Below are positions 1 to 4,811 of a stretch of DNA of 5,763 nucleotides, piece by piece. Origin of the DNA: Candidatus Methanoperedentaceae archaeon (GTDB lineage Archaea > Halobacteriota > Methanosarcinia > Methanosarcinales > Methanoperedenaceae); NCBI GenBank assembly GCA_027371625.1, contig DAHXMQ010000397.1, positions 1-5,763 of the forward strand. Reading direction: 5' to 3'. Made by a program: the position numbers and the translations under genes. The number at the start of each line of letters is the position of its first letter. Position 1 is the first letter of the stretch. Under the pieces are notes generated by a model. It searched no databases and was not told the DNA's origin. It was given only the letters and a program-made list of their open reading frames with translations.

Positions 1-167
1 TGGTGCTCCTGCCCACGAAATCTGTAAGTGCAGAAGACCTGTGCAAGTATTTTACCTCCGAGATGGTAAGGGAGCTGAAATCAAACGGCGCTGATAATAT
101 TAAAAAACTCCATGTCAGACTGGACGAGGGCATAGGGCAGGGCGCTGGGTGCGAATATGAGTTATGA
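1..167 (+). CDS. QueD / 6-pyruvoyl-tetrahydropterin synthase-like protein, C-terminal end (5' truncated by window)
   Basis: The frame starting at base 3 reads openly from the window edge to TGA at 165-167, giving the last 54 residues. The segment has the shape of the PTPS/QueD fold end: a short strand ending in LLPT, an S-A-E-D-L helix start (the family's 'PT-x-x-S-A-E' element), a long helix, and a last strand K-L-H-V-R-L-D-E followed by G-I-G-Q-G-A. The Glu codon at 126-128 would be the conserved pterin-anchoring glutamate. Family members make 6-carboxytetrahydropterin for 7-deazaguanine (archaeosine/queuosine) synthesis, or act in other pterin pathways; the subtype cannot be told from this piece. 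The catalytic Cys/His/Asp part lies outside the window. The stop abuts the end of a decayed minus-strand gene, and fragments of this same 3' end recur at 498-531 and 1310-1349. Family assignment is from recognition of the C-terminal pattern, fairly but not fully sure. Confidence 0.62.
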   Translation, partial: VLLPTKSVSAEDLCKYFTSEMVRELKSNGADNIKKLHVRLDEGIGQGAGCEYEL

Positions 168-440
168 GATTTCTTTGCAAAATTCTCTCAATGTCTTCAA
201 AACTGGTCGCAATCCGTTTCTGATTTCCAAAGAACACATGCGGTGAGGCGGTCAATTATCAAGTCCTCGATGCCGATTACATATAATTTTAAGCTACCAA
301 CCCATATAGTAGTTATTTTATTTTTATTGCCTGAAAAATAATCGTCGGGCACTTCGATAAATATCGACTGCCGTTCCACCGACTACCACAGGCGATTTAC
401 CTGTTCTTCGTGGAGAAGGGTTTCCTCCCCCCTGCGAGTC
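168..440 (-). pseudogene. Decayed nucleotidyltransferase-like (AbiEii/DUF6036-type) gene
   Basis: Reading the minus strand, three frames carry successive parts of one recognisable protein. Bases 419-387 read L-L-H-E-E-Q-V-N-R-L, the first helix. Bases 389-357 in another frame read V-V-V-G-G-T-A-V-D-I-Y, the GG motif of nucleotidyltransferases. Bases 379-197 in a third frame read a ~60-residue tail with F-I-E-V-P-D-D, V-I-G-I-E-D-L-I-I-D-R-L and W-K-S-E-T-D-C-D-Q-F. The middle of the family, with the D-x-D metal-binding aspartates expected soon after the GG motif, is absent. After the stop at 197-199, shifting one base lets the frame continue E-D-I-E-R-I-L. The gene has therefore lost its catalytic centre and carries at least two frameshifts. 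Intact relatives are MNT-like nucleotidyltransferases, often toxin-antitoxin or abortive-infection parts. A 60-residue ORF could still be translated from GTG at 379, but I see no ribosome binding site for it. The upper boundary near 440 is approximate. Confidence 0.68.
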
Positions 441-469
441 GCAGCCCTGCAAAGCCGGGCACATTGCGA
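416..469. repeat. Direct repeat R1, copy 1
   Basis: This segment recurs at 1255-1306 in the same orientation. The core at 441-469 is identical over 29 bases to 1278-1306; the flanking left part aligns with a few substitutions and small indels (C-rich run at 425-432). Read on the minus strand, both copies keep one frame (R-N-V-P-G-F-A-G-L-x-L-A-G), and in this copy that frame runs, after a one-base slip, into the first helix of the nucleotidyltransferase pseudogene. R1 may therefore be an old coding 5' end rather than a true mobile repeat. No terminal inverted repeats or obvious target-site duplication were seen. Confidence 0.75.
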
Positions 470-497
470 AATAGGCGTATTCGGATTTTTGGTGCGC

Positions 498-531
498 ACG
501 GCGCTGATAATATTAAAAAGCTGCATGTCAG
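498..531 (+). repeat. Fragment of the queD-like 3' end, copy B
   Basis: Bases 498-531 match 85-118 at 32 of 34 positions and would encode the same G-A-D-N-I-K-K-L-H-V-R stretch as the QueD-like gene. Beyond 531 the similarity to queD stops. The surrounding open frame (410-655) is not convincing as a gene: its first half is repeat R1, it has no ribosome binding site, and it resembles no protein I can name with confidence. I treat it as a duplicated remnant, a neighbour of R1 copy 1. Confidence 0.7.
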
Positions 532-661
532 GGTGGGCGGTATTGAATCAGGTGCACTGATGTTCGTTTACGAATCAGCACTTGATTGCCTTAAGCTAAG
601 AAGAAACAGAGAATTCTACTGGCAAAAGATATTAGTATCGGCATGTACCATCTAACATTGC
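532..661 (+). other. Unassigned gap before the acylphosphatase-like gene
   Basis: No convincing gene was seen here. The forward frame continues from the queD fragment to a stop at 653-655. A weak AT-rich element around 628-637 lies about 27-30 bases before the ATG at 662 and could be a TATA box for a leaderless transcript. There is no Shine-Dalgarno sequence directly before 662. Confidence 0.35.
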
Positions 662-1222
662 ATGAAACTTAAAGTAAAAATAACTGGCAGGAAGGTGCAT
701 GAGGTGGGCTACAGGGTATTCCTGCTCAGAAAAGCCCTTGAACTTGGAGTGGAGAGGTTCAATGCATATAATACGAAGGAGAATGGAATGCAGGTATTGA
801 ATGCTTTTTTAGAGGGCAATAAAGACCAAATTGTTGCATTTCAGGAGTTTGCAAACGAGGATAAACCAGAAGTTGCAGAAGTATCTGATAGAGTGTTTGA
901 GCATTATGAGGGCTATGTGATAGGCATTGCGGATTACATGCACCTAATACAAGTGGAGCAGCTCAGCAAGAGTGTACCTGCTATCCTGAGCATTGACAGA
1001 AAGCAGGATAAGAGGCTGGAGAAACAGGACAGCATGCTGGAGAAACAGGATACAACCATTCAAATATTGAGAAATATAAGCGAGGAGCTAAAAAGCGTAC
1101 ATGAAGATACTTCTGAAATGAAATCCAGCCTACCAACCTTTATCGAGGAGAAATTTCGTGCGCATGACAAGGAGATAGCCGAGATAAAGGCGACACTTAC
1201 AAGGATGCAGGCAGCGGGATAA
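662..1222 (+). CDS. Acylphosphatase-like domain fused to a C-terminal coiled coil
   Basis: This 186-residue protein has two parts. Residues 3-~88 follow the acylphosphatase plan: strand V-K-I-T-G-R-K-V, the phosphate-loop region H-E-V-G-Y-R with the conserved Arg at 18, helix A-L-E-L-G-V, then F-N-A-Y-N near 33-37, where Asn37 would be the second catalytic residue. The usual N-x-x-D-G is altered here to N-T-K-E-N-G, one residue longer, so activity is uncertain. Residues ~95-180 are charged and helical. They include heptad-spaced K-Q-D units at 114, 121 and 128 and then amphipathic stretches to the end, suggesting oligomerisation through a coiled coil. No signal peptide or membrane segment is visible. 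Classical acylphosphatases are ~90 residues and stand alone. The gene sits alone between two copies of repeat R1 and the queD-tail fragments. Its role is unknown; sensing or scaffolding is a guess. No Shine-Dalgarno precedes the ATG, which was chosen because the acylphosphatase strand starts at residue 3. Confidence 0.8.
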   Translation: MKLKVKITGRKVHEVGYRVFLLRKALELGVERFNAYNTKENGMQVLNAFLEGNKDQIVAFQEFANEDKPEVAEVSDRVFEHYEGYVIGIADYMHLIQVEQLSKSVPAILSIDRKQDKRLEKQDSMLEKQDTTIQILRNISEELKSVHEDTSEMKSSLPTFIEEKFRAHDKEIAEIKATLTRMQAAG

Positions 1223-1254
1223 TCGAGGAACGCAAATAGCGTCTTTATATTTTC

Positions 1255-1306
1255 AAGGGCTTTCTCCCCGGCGAGTGGCAGCCCTGCAAAGCCGGGCACA
1301 TTGCGA
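1255..1306. repeat. Direct repeat R1, copy 2
   Basis: Second copy of the repeat at 416-469, with a 29-base identical core at 1278-1306. On the minus strand it reads R-N-V-P-G-F-A-G-L-P-L-A-G-E-K-A-L-E-N in one open frame, possibly a preserved fragment of an N-terminal coding region. It lies 32 bases after the stop of the acylphosphatase-like gene and is followed directly by another queD-tail fragment. Confidence 0.75.
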
Positions 1307-1309
1307 GCA

Positions 1310-1350
1310 ATGTCAAGCTGGATGAGGGCATAGGGCAGGGCGCTGGATGA
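1310..1350 (+). repeat. Fragment of the queD-like 3' end, copy C
   Basis: Bases 1310-1346 match 112-148 at 34 of 37 positions, with 23 identical bases at the end. In frame this reads V-K-L-D-E-G-I-G-Q-G-A-G then TGA at 1348-1350, the same peptide as the QueD C-terminus including the Glu that would anchor pterin. It cannot be a gene on its own. Together with copy B it covers overlapping parts of one ancestral segment, so the R1-plus-queD-tail block was probably duplicated and then eroded differently. Confidence 0.72.
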
Positions 1351-1511
1351 GAATTCATCGGGACTATGGAGTTGCCTGCATACAGGATACAAAAGGCAAA
1401 ACAGTAGAAGAATTTCAGTTTGGGAACAACATAGATGGAATACAAAAAGTCAAAGAAATCTTTCTTAACTACTATTGTCCGATGGTTTTTTATCTTTTAC
1501 CACCTGTATAA
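1347..1511 (+). pseudogene. Transposase N-terminal fragment (IS110-like, tentative)
   Basis: A 54-codon frame from ATG 1347 to TAA 1509 reads D-Y-G-V-A-C-I-Q-D-T-K-G-K-T-V-E-E-F-Q-F and then N-N-I-D-G-I-Q-K. This matches the opening of DEDD (IS110/IS1111-type) transposases: a first catalytic Asp, a strand, a D-x-x-G-K hairpin, a second strand, and an N-x-x-x-G-I helix start. Those proteins are normally 300-400 residues, so nearly all of the enzyme is missing. The ATG lies in the queD-tail fragment and is probably accidental; similarity begins near 1353. Both the family call and the truncation are inferred from pattern recognition. Confidence 0.5.
1486..1495 (+). promoter_or_regulatory. Possible archaeal TATA box for the rpa operon
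   Basis: A T-rich element with TTTTTTAT lies about 47-56 bases before the rpa start codon. An archaeal start site 22-27 bases downstream would fall near 1513-1520 and leave a short leader that still contains the ribosome binding site at 1531-1537. The element is only a partial match to the TTTATATA-type consensus, and GTATAA at 1506-1511 is an alternative. It lies inside the transposase-like fragment. Confidence 0.35.
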
Positions 1512-1530
1512 CACATATTCCATCAGTCCG

Positions 1531-1537
1531 AAGGAGG
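1531..1537 (+). promoter_or_regulatory. Strong Shine-Dalgarno of rpa
   Basis: AAGGAGG is fully complementary to the usual archaeal 16S rRNA 3' end and lies 4 bases before ATG 1542. It fixes this start. It is the only strong plus-strand ribosome binding site of the operon; the two downstream genes rely on close coupling. Confidence 0.8.
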
Positions 1538-1541
1538 CTTC

Positions 1542-2798
1542 ATGGAGACTGAATTTGCGCCCCATGTTGAAGAAATAAAAAGGGCGCTTGATAATGAAAT
1601 AGACGAAAGTAATATTATTGCGGAGCTAAAAAAGCTGCTCGAATACCGGGTGCCAATCAGCGAAGCAAAGAGAAGCCTGATTAAGAAATACGGCGGGTCT
1701 GAAAAGAGTAAAGCCAGGAAACTGAAAGATACACAAATCGGAGACCGCAATATCGAGATTACAGGGCAGGTTTTAGAGATAACTAAAAAAACCGTAAATG
1801 TAAAAAATAATGAAAAGACGGTGTTTTCAGGAACCATAGGTGACGAGACGGCTGCGAGAAGTTTTACTGCATGGCACGATTTCGACCTGAATGCGGGCGA
1901 TGTAATAAGGGTGGAGCAGGCTTATGTGAGGAACTGGCAGGAGAGACCAGAGATAAATTTCGGAAACAGGTCAAAAGTCACAAAACTTAATTCCAAAATC
2001 CAAGTTCAGGAAAGCGAGTTAAGAATGCTTGGAGAATTAAAGGACGGGGATATAAATGTCCATACCGAATTCACTATTCTGAGCATCGAACCGCACGAGA
2101 TCAATACAAATGACGGCAGCAAAAAGATTCTAAGCGGCATCGCTGCAGATGAGGATACAAGGCTTCCCTTTACTTCCTGGATAATACTGCCAGAGCTTGC
2201 TGCGGGCAGTACGGTTGAGGTAAAAAACGCCTATGTGCGGTCGTTCCGTGGCGTTCCGACACTGAATATAAATGAAAACAGCACGGTAACAAAGCTTGAT
2301 AGGAAGCTCGAATACAAAGAAACAGGACGGGTGAAAATAGGAGATATTGCAGGCAAGGACGGGGCTTACGATATTGTAATCGAAGGCAACCTTCTCTCCA
2401 TCAGACCGGGTTCGGGATTGATAGCCCGATGCCCTGAGTGTTCGAGAGTTATTCAAAAGGGCACCTGTCGAGTACATGCTAAAGTGAATGAAAAAATGGA
2501 TATGCGGATTAAAGCTATAATCGACGACGGAACAGGGGCATTGACACTTGTTCTCGATGCCTCTCTTACACAAAAGGTATGCGGCTACACCATAGAGGAT
2601 GCGCAGAATATTGCAAGGGCTTCGATGTCCCAGAAAGCTGTGGAAGATGAGATCAAGAAGAAACTTTTAGGGAAGTTGCTCGCAGCAAGAGGTAATACAT
2701 CAAAAGGCGAATTCGGGAGCACCCTTGTAGCAAGCGATGTGTGGGAGCCGCAGGATACGAACAAAGAAAAAGCAGCCGAGCTTCTTGGCAGAGTGTGA
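1542..2798 (+). CDS. rpa: Replication protein A large subunit, three OB folds with zinc finger
   Basis: This 418-residue single-stranded-DNA-binding protein acts in replication, recombination and repair. Residues 1-52 form a helical N-terminal region. OB1 (about 62-150) and OB2 (about 160-253) are clearly duplicated: both end with F-T-[AS]-W, then [QN]-A-Y-V-R, a Pro, Asn and V-T-K-L. OB3 (about 263-400) holds a zinc finger C297-x2-C300-x8-C309-x2-H312, the pattern typical of euryarchaeal RPA, followed by I-D-D-G-T-G-A-L-T-L. The C-terminus is a charged helix. The length fits two- to four-OB methanogen RPAs. The start is set by AAGGAGG 4 bases upstream. The gene leads an operon: its stop is followed after one base by the start of an RPA-associated protein and then a phosphoesterase. 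Very sure of family; which paralogue (rpa1/2/3) cannot be decided here. Confidence 0.94.
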   Translation: METEFAPHVEEIKRALDNEIDESNIIAELKKLLEYRVPISEAKRSLIKKYGGSEKSKARKLKDTQIGDRNIEITGQVLEITKKTVNVKNNEKTVFSGTIGDETAARSFTAWHDFDLNAGDVIRVEQAYVRNWQERPEINFGNRSKVTKLNSKIQVQESELRMLGELKDGDINVHTEFTILSIEPHEINTNDGSKKILSGIAADEDTRLPFTSWIILPELAAGSTVEVKNAYVRSFRGVPTLNINENSTVTKLDRKLEYKETGRVKIGDIAGKDGAYDIVIEGNLLSIRPGSGLIARCPECSRVIQKGTCRVHAKVNEKMDMRIKAIIDDGTGALTLVLDASLTQKVCGYTIEDAQNIARASMSQKAVEDEIKKKLLGKLLAARGNTSKGEFGSTLVASDVWEPQDTNKEKAAELLGRV

Positions 2799-2799
2799 C

Positions 2800-3747
2800 A
2801 TGGAAAAGACGGAAAAATTAATGGATAGGGAAGTTGCATGGCGCATTTTTGCACACGAGTTTAACAGGTCAAATCTCTACATCAGCGAAGGGGATGAGAG
2901 AGCGCCGAACTATATCATTACGCCCACAGGGGTAAAATGCAACCGCCTTTTTATCGTTGGCGTTGTTACGGAAGTCGAGAACATAGGCAAGGAGAACAAC
3001 CTCTGGAGGGCACGCATAGCCGACCCAACAGGCGTGTTCACGGTATATGCAGGGCAGTACCAGCCCGAAGCCGCTATATTTTTATCCGAATTGCAGGTTC
3101 CTGCGTACGTAGCGATAGTTGGCAAGGCAAGAAAATACGAACCTGAGAACGGCAGTGTGTATATATCGGTCAGACCCGAGGAAATAAATACTGCGGATGA
3201 AAAACTCAGGGACAGGTGGGTTCTTGATACTGCTGAACATACACTCCTTCGTATCAGAACCATCGAGGATGCACTGAACTCGGGTTTATCAGGGAATGAA
3301 TTGAGGGAGCTTTTGCAAAAGAAGGGGATAAATCCTGTGCTTGCGGATGGTGCGGTTCGTGCAATTCAGCATTATAAAAACCTTGATAAAATCATACAGG
3401 AGCTGAGAAGCGCACTAATTCATGCCGTGGAAGCAGTTGCATCCGAGAGTGCCGAAGAAATTGAAAAACCAGAAGAACCGCAGATAAACGCAGTAATAAA
3501 AGGCTCAGAAGCCGAAAGCAAGACCGGTGTAAAAGAGGTACCTGTTCAAACAGAACCAAAAGAAATACTTGCGGCAATAATTGATAAACTGGACACCGGA
3601 AAAGGAACATCCTATTCTATGGTGGTTGAGGCTGCACAATCGGCGGGTATTGAGGCTATAGTTGTGGAGTCGTCTATCAAGGAGCTTATGGCTGAAGGAA
3701 GATGCTATGAGCCAAAAATCGGGGTGCTCCGTAAGGTCAACGAATGA
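2800..3747 (+). CDS. rpap: RPA-associated protein (COG3390-type), OB fold plus winged helix
   Basis: This 315-residue protein starts with ATG at 2800, one base after the rpa stop, which suggests translational coupling. An in-frame ATG at 2737 would add 21 residues of basic sequence lying inside rpa, and I reject it. Residues about 45-130 look like an OB fold, with C-N-R-L-F-I-V-G-V-V-T-E-V-E, then W-R-A-R-I-A-D-P-T-G and V-A-I-V-G-K-A-R-K-Y-E. Residues 150-212 are helical. Residues 215-253 are a Glu/Lys/Pro-rich linker. Residues 254-313 resemble a winged helix, with a final G-R-C-Y-E-P-K-I-G-V-L wing, like the RPA32 C-terminal or MCM C-terminal domains. The order OB, linker, winged helix matches eukaryotic RPA32. 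Haloarchaeal rpap proteins are encoded beside rpa and co-purify with it, so a stable Rpa complex is expected. The protein would bind ssDNA through the OB fold and partners through the winged helix; this is inference. Confidence 0.88.
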   Translation: MEKTEKLMDREVAWRIFAHEFNRSNLYISEGDERAPNYIITPTGVKCNRLFIVGVVTEVENIGKENNLWRARIADPTGVFTVYAGQYQPEAAIFLSELQVPAYVAIVGKARKYEPENGSVYISVRPEEINTADEKLRDRWVLDTAEHTLLRIRTIEDALNSGLSGNELRELLQKKGINPVLADGAVRAIQHYKNLDKIIQELRSALIHAVEAVASESAEEIEKPEEPQINAVIKGSEAESKTGVKEVPVQTEPKEILAAIIDKLDTGKGTSYSMVVEAAQSAGIEAIVVESSIKELMAEGRCYEPKIGVLRKVNE

Positions 3748-4538
3748 TCAGCCCTTTATTAAACGAACCTGCCCTGATTGTTGAGAAGACTTTTAGAACG
3801 CTTGTAATTGCGGATCTTCATCTCGGCATCGAATGGGAGCTTTATCAGAGCGGCTTTTCAATTCCAAGCCAGGTCGAAAAAAGGAAGGTGCGCATTCGCA
3901 GTTATATAGAAAAAGTAAAGCCAAGCAGGATTGTACTGCTCGGCGATATCAAACATAATGTGCCCGTAACCTCATGGCAGGAAAAGCAGGAGGTTCCCCA
4001 GTTCCTGAAGGAACTATCTACGTATGTATCTTTGGATATAGTACCAGGAAACCATGACGGCGACATAGAGAACCTTAAGCCTCCGAATGTAACCGTGCAT
4101 GGGATGCGGGGTTTTGTGCTCGATGGTGTTGGTTATTTTCACGGTCACACATGGCCAGAGAAGGAGTTGCTCTCTGCATCGCATGTTGTGATGTCGCATA
4201 ATCATCCCACGATACGGTTCACGGATTCGCTCGGTCATGCAGTTTCTGAGCAGGTGTGGATACGCACGCATTTTATTGAAAAAGCCATCAGGGAACATTA
4301 CGATGATATTAAGTGGAAAAATCCAGAGGTCATAATAATGCCCGCGTTTAACGAGTTGTGCGGAGGAATACCTTTCAACGAATCCGTGCATGAAGAACTG
4401 CTCGGACCTGTTTTTGCAAACCATGTGATCGAGCTTGAGAAAGCAAGGGCATTCCTGCTTGACGGCACAGACCTTGGCACAATCGGGAGCATAAAAAAAC
4501 TTGGAATAACAAGGATTCGCAAAAAAATAAAAAGGTAA
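3744..4538 (+). CDS. rpe: Calcineurin-like metallophosphoesterase (COG1407 / Rpe / PdeM-like)
   Basis: This 264-residue protein overlaps the end of the previous gene by ATGA, so translation is coupled. It has the full dimetal phosphoesterase signature: D24-L-H26 (A-D-L-H-L-G), G-D68 with H71, G-N-H104-D105, H152-N-H154 (S-H-N-H-P), and G-H135 in Y-F-H-G-H. Two metal ions at this site hydrolyse phosphate esters or phosphodiesters. COG1407 members include bacterial PdeM endonucleases found in ligase-associated DNA damage operons and the haloarchaeal rpe proteins encoded with rpa and rpap. A nuclease or phosphatase acting on DNA near Rpa is a reasonable inference, but the substrate is unknown. 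The C-terminal ~70 residues (E-V-I-I-M-P-A-F-N-E-L-C-G-G) are typical of the family. It ends in a Lys/Arg-rich tail and its stop lies within the intergenic hairpin. Confidence 0.9.
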   Translation: MISPLLNEPALIVEKTFRTLVIADLHLGIEWELYQSGFSIPSQVEKRKVRIRSYIEKVKPSRIVLLGDIKHNVPVTSWQEKQEVPQFLKELSTYVSLDIVPGNHDGDIENLKPPNVTVHGMRGFVLDGVGYFHGHTWPEKELLSASHVVMSHNHPTIRFTDSLGHAVSEQVWIRTHFIEKAIREHYDDIKWKNPEVIIMPAFNELCGGIPFNESVHEELLGPVFANHVIELEKARAFLLDGTDLGTIGSIKKLGITRIRKKIKR

Positions 4539-4557
4539 ACGCCAGAGCGCCTACCTT
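4521..4557 (-). terminator. Hairpin plus T-tract terminating the minus-strand surface-protein operon
   Basis: On the minus strand bases 4557-4532 form an 11-bp stem (AAGGTAGGCGC with GCGTTTACCTT, two G-T wobbles) around a TCTG loop, followed by a T-rich run at 4531-4521 (11 bases, ten of them T). The stem begins just inside the lipoprotein stop codon (4558-4556) and includes the rpe stop (4536-4538). On the plus strand the two wobble pairs become A-C mismatches and no T-tract follows, so termination is expected mainly for minus-strand transcripts. Archaeal termination depends mostly on the T-run itself. Confidence 0.62.
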
Positions 4558-4810
4558 ATATTGTGGCATTGGAAAGGGAAATATCCATATTCGAGTCGTT
4601 AACAAGCGAATCCATTGAATTGATGTCGCTTTGAGTTCCGAAATCATCACTGCCTGAAGGGGCTGGGGTTGCTATAGCAGAGGCAGGCGTTTCTGTCGGG
4701 GATACGGATGTTCCAGCCTGTGTTGAAGTTACCTCAGATGGATTTTTGCCCACGCAGCCCAGAGCTACTGCTGCGGTTATGAGCAACAGAAGAATGTATA
4801 TACTTTTCAT
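4556..4810 (-). CDS. Small Ser/Thr/Pro-rich lipoprotein
   Basis: This 84-residue protein has a lipoprotein signal: M-K-S then a hydrophobic stretch (I-Y-I-L-L-L-L-I-T-A-A-V) and a lipobox A-L-G-C with Cys19 as the lipidation site. The mature part (20-84) is rich in Thr, Ser, Pro, Asn and Asp, with the run T-S-V-S-P-T-E-T-P-A-S in the linker, and looks disordered. It would be anchored outside the membrane as a spacer or adapter for the cell surface. The start is well fixed: AAGGAG at 4823-4818 lies 7 bases upstream, and the stop of the preceding surface-protein gene is one base away, so the two are an operon. I recognise no specific family. The gene ends inside the terminator hairpin. Confidence 0.8.
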   Translation of the reverse strand: MKSIYILLLLITAAVALGCVGKNPSEVTSTQAGTSVSPTETPASAIATPAPSGSDDFGTQSDINSMDSLVNDSNMDISLSNATI

Positions 4811-4811
4811 G

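Noticed and set aside
498..600. Resemblance of the 498-600 translation to the nickel chaperone HypA
   Set aside because: The strand pattern looks slightly HypA-like, but alignment needs a gap, no M-H-E-x-S start or zinc cysteines are present, and the DNA of the first part is a near copy of the queD end.
410..655. 81-residue plus-strand frame
   Set aside because: Half of it is repeat R1 and the rest starts in a queD-tail fragment. It has no ribosome binding site and no coherent protein pattern.
1060..1445. Minus-strand frames across the end of the acylphosphatase-like gene and repeat R1
   Set aside because: They run antisense to a real gene and through repeat and transposase-like remnants. 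Only the short R1 peptide is shared with copy 1.
2737..2799. Upstream ATG extending the RPA-associated protein by 21 residues
   Set aside because: The extension lies inside rpa, is basic and unlike the family, and ATG 2800 directly after the rpa stop is the natural coupled start.
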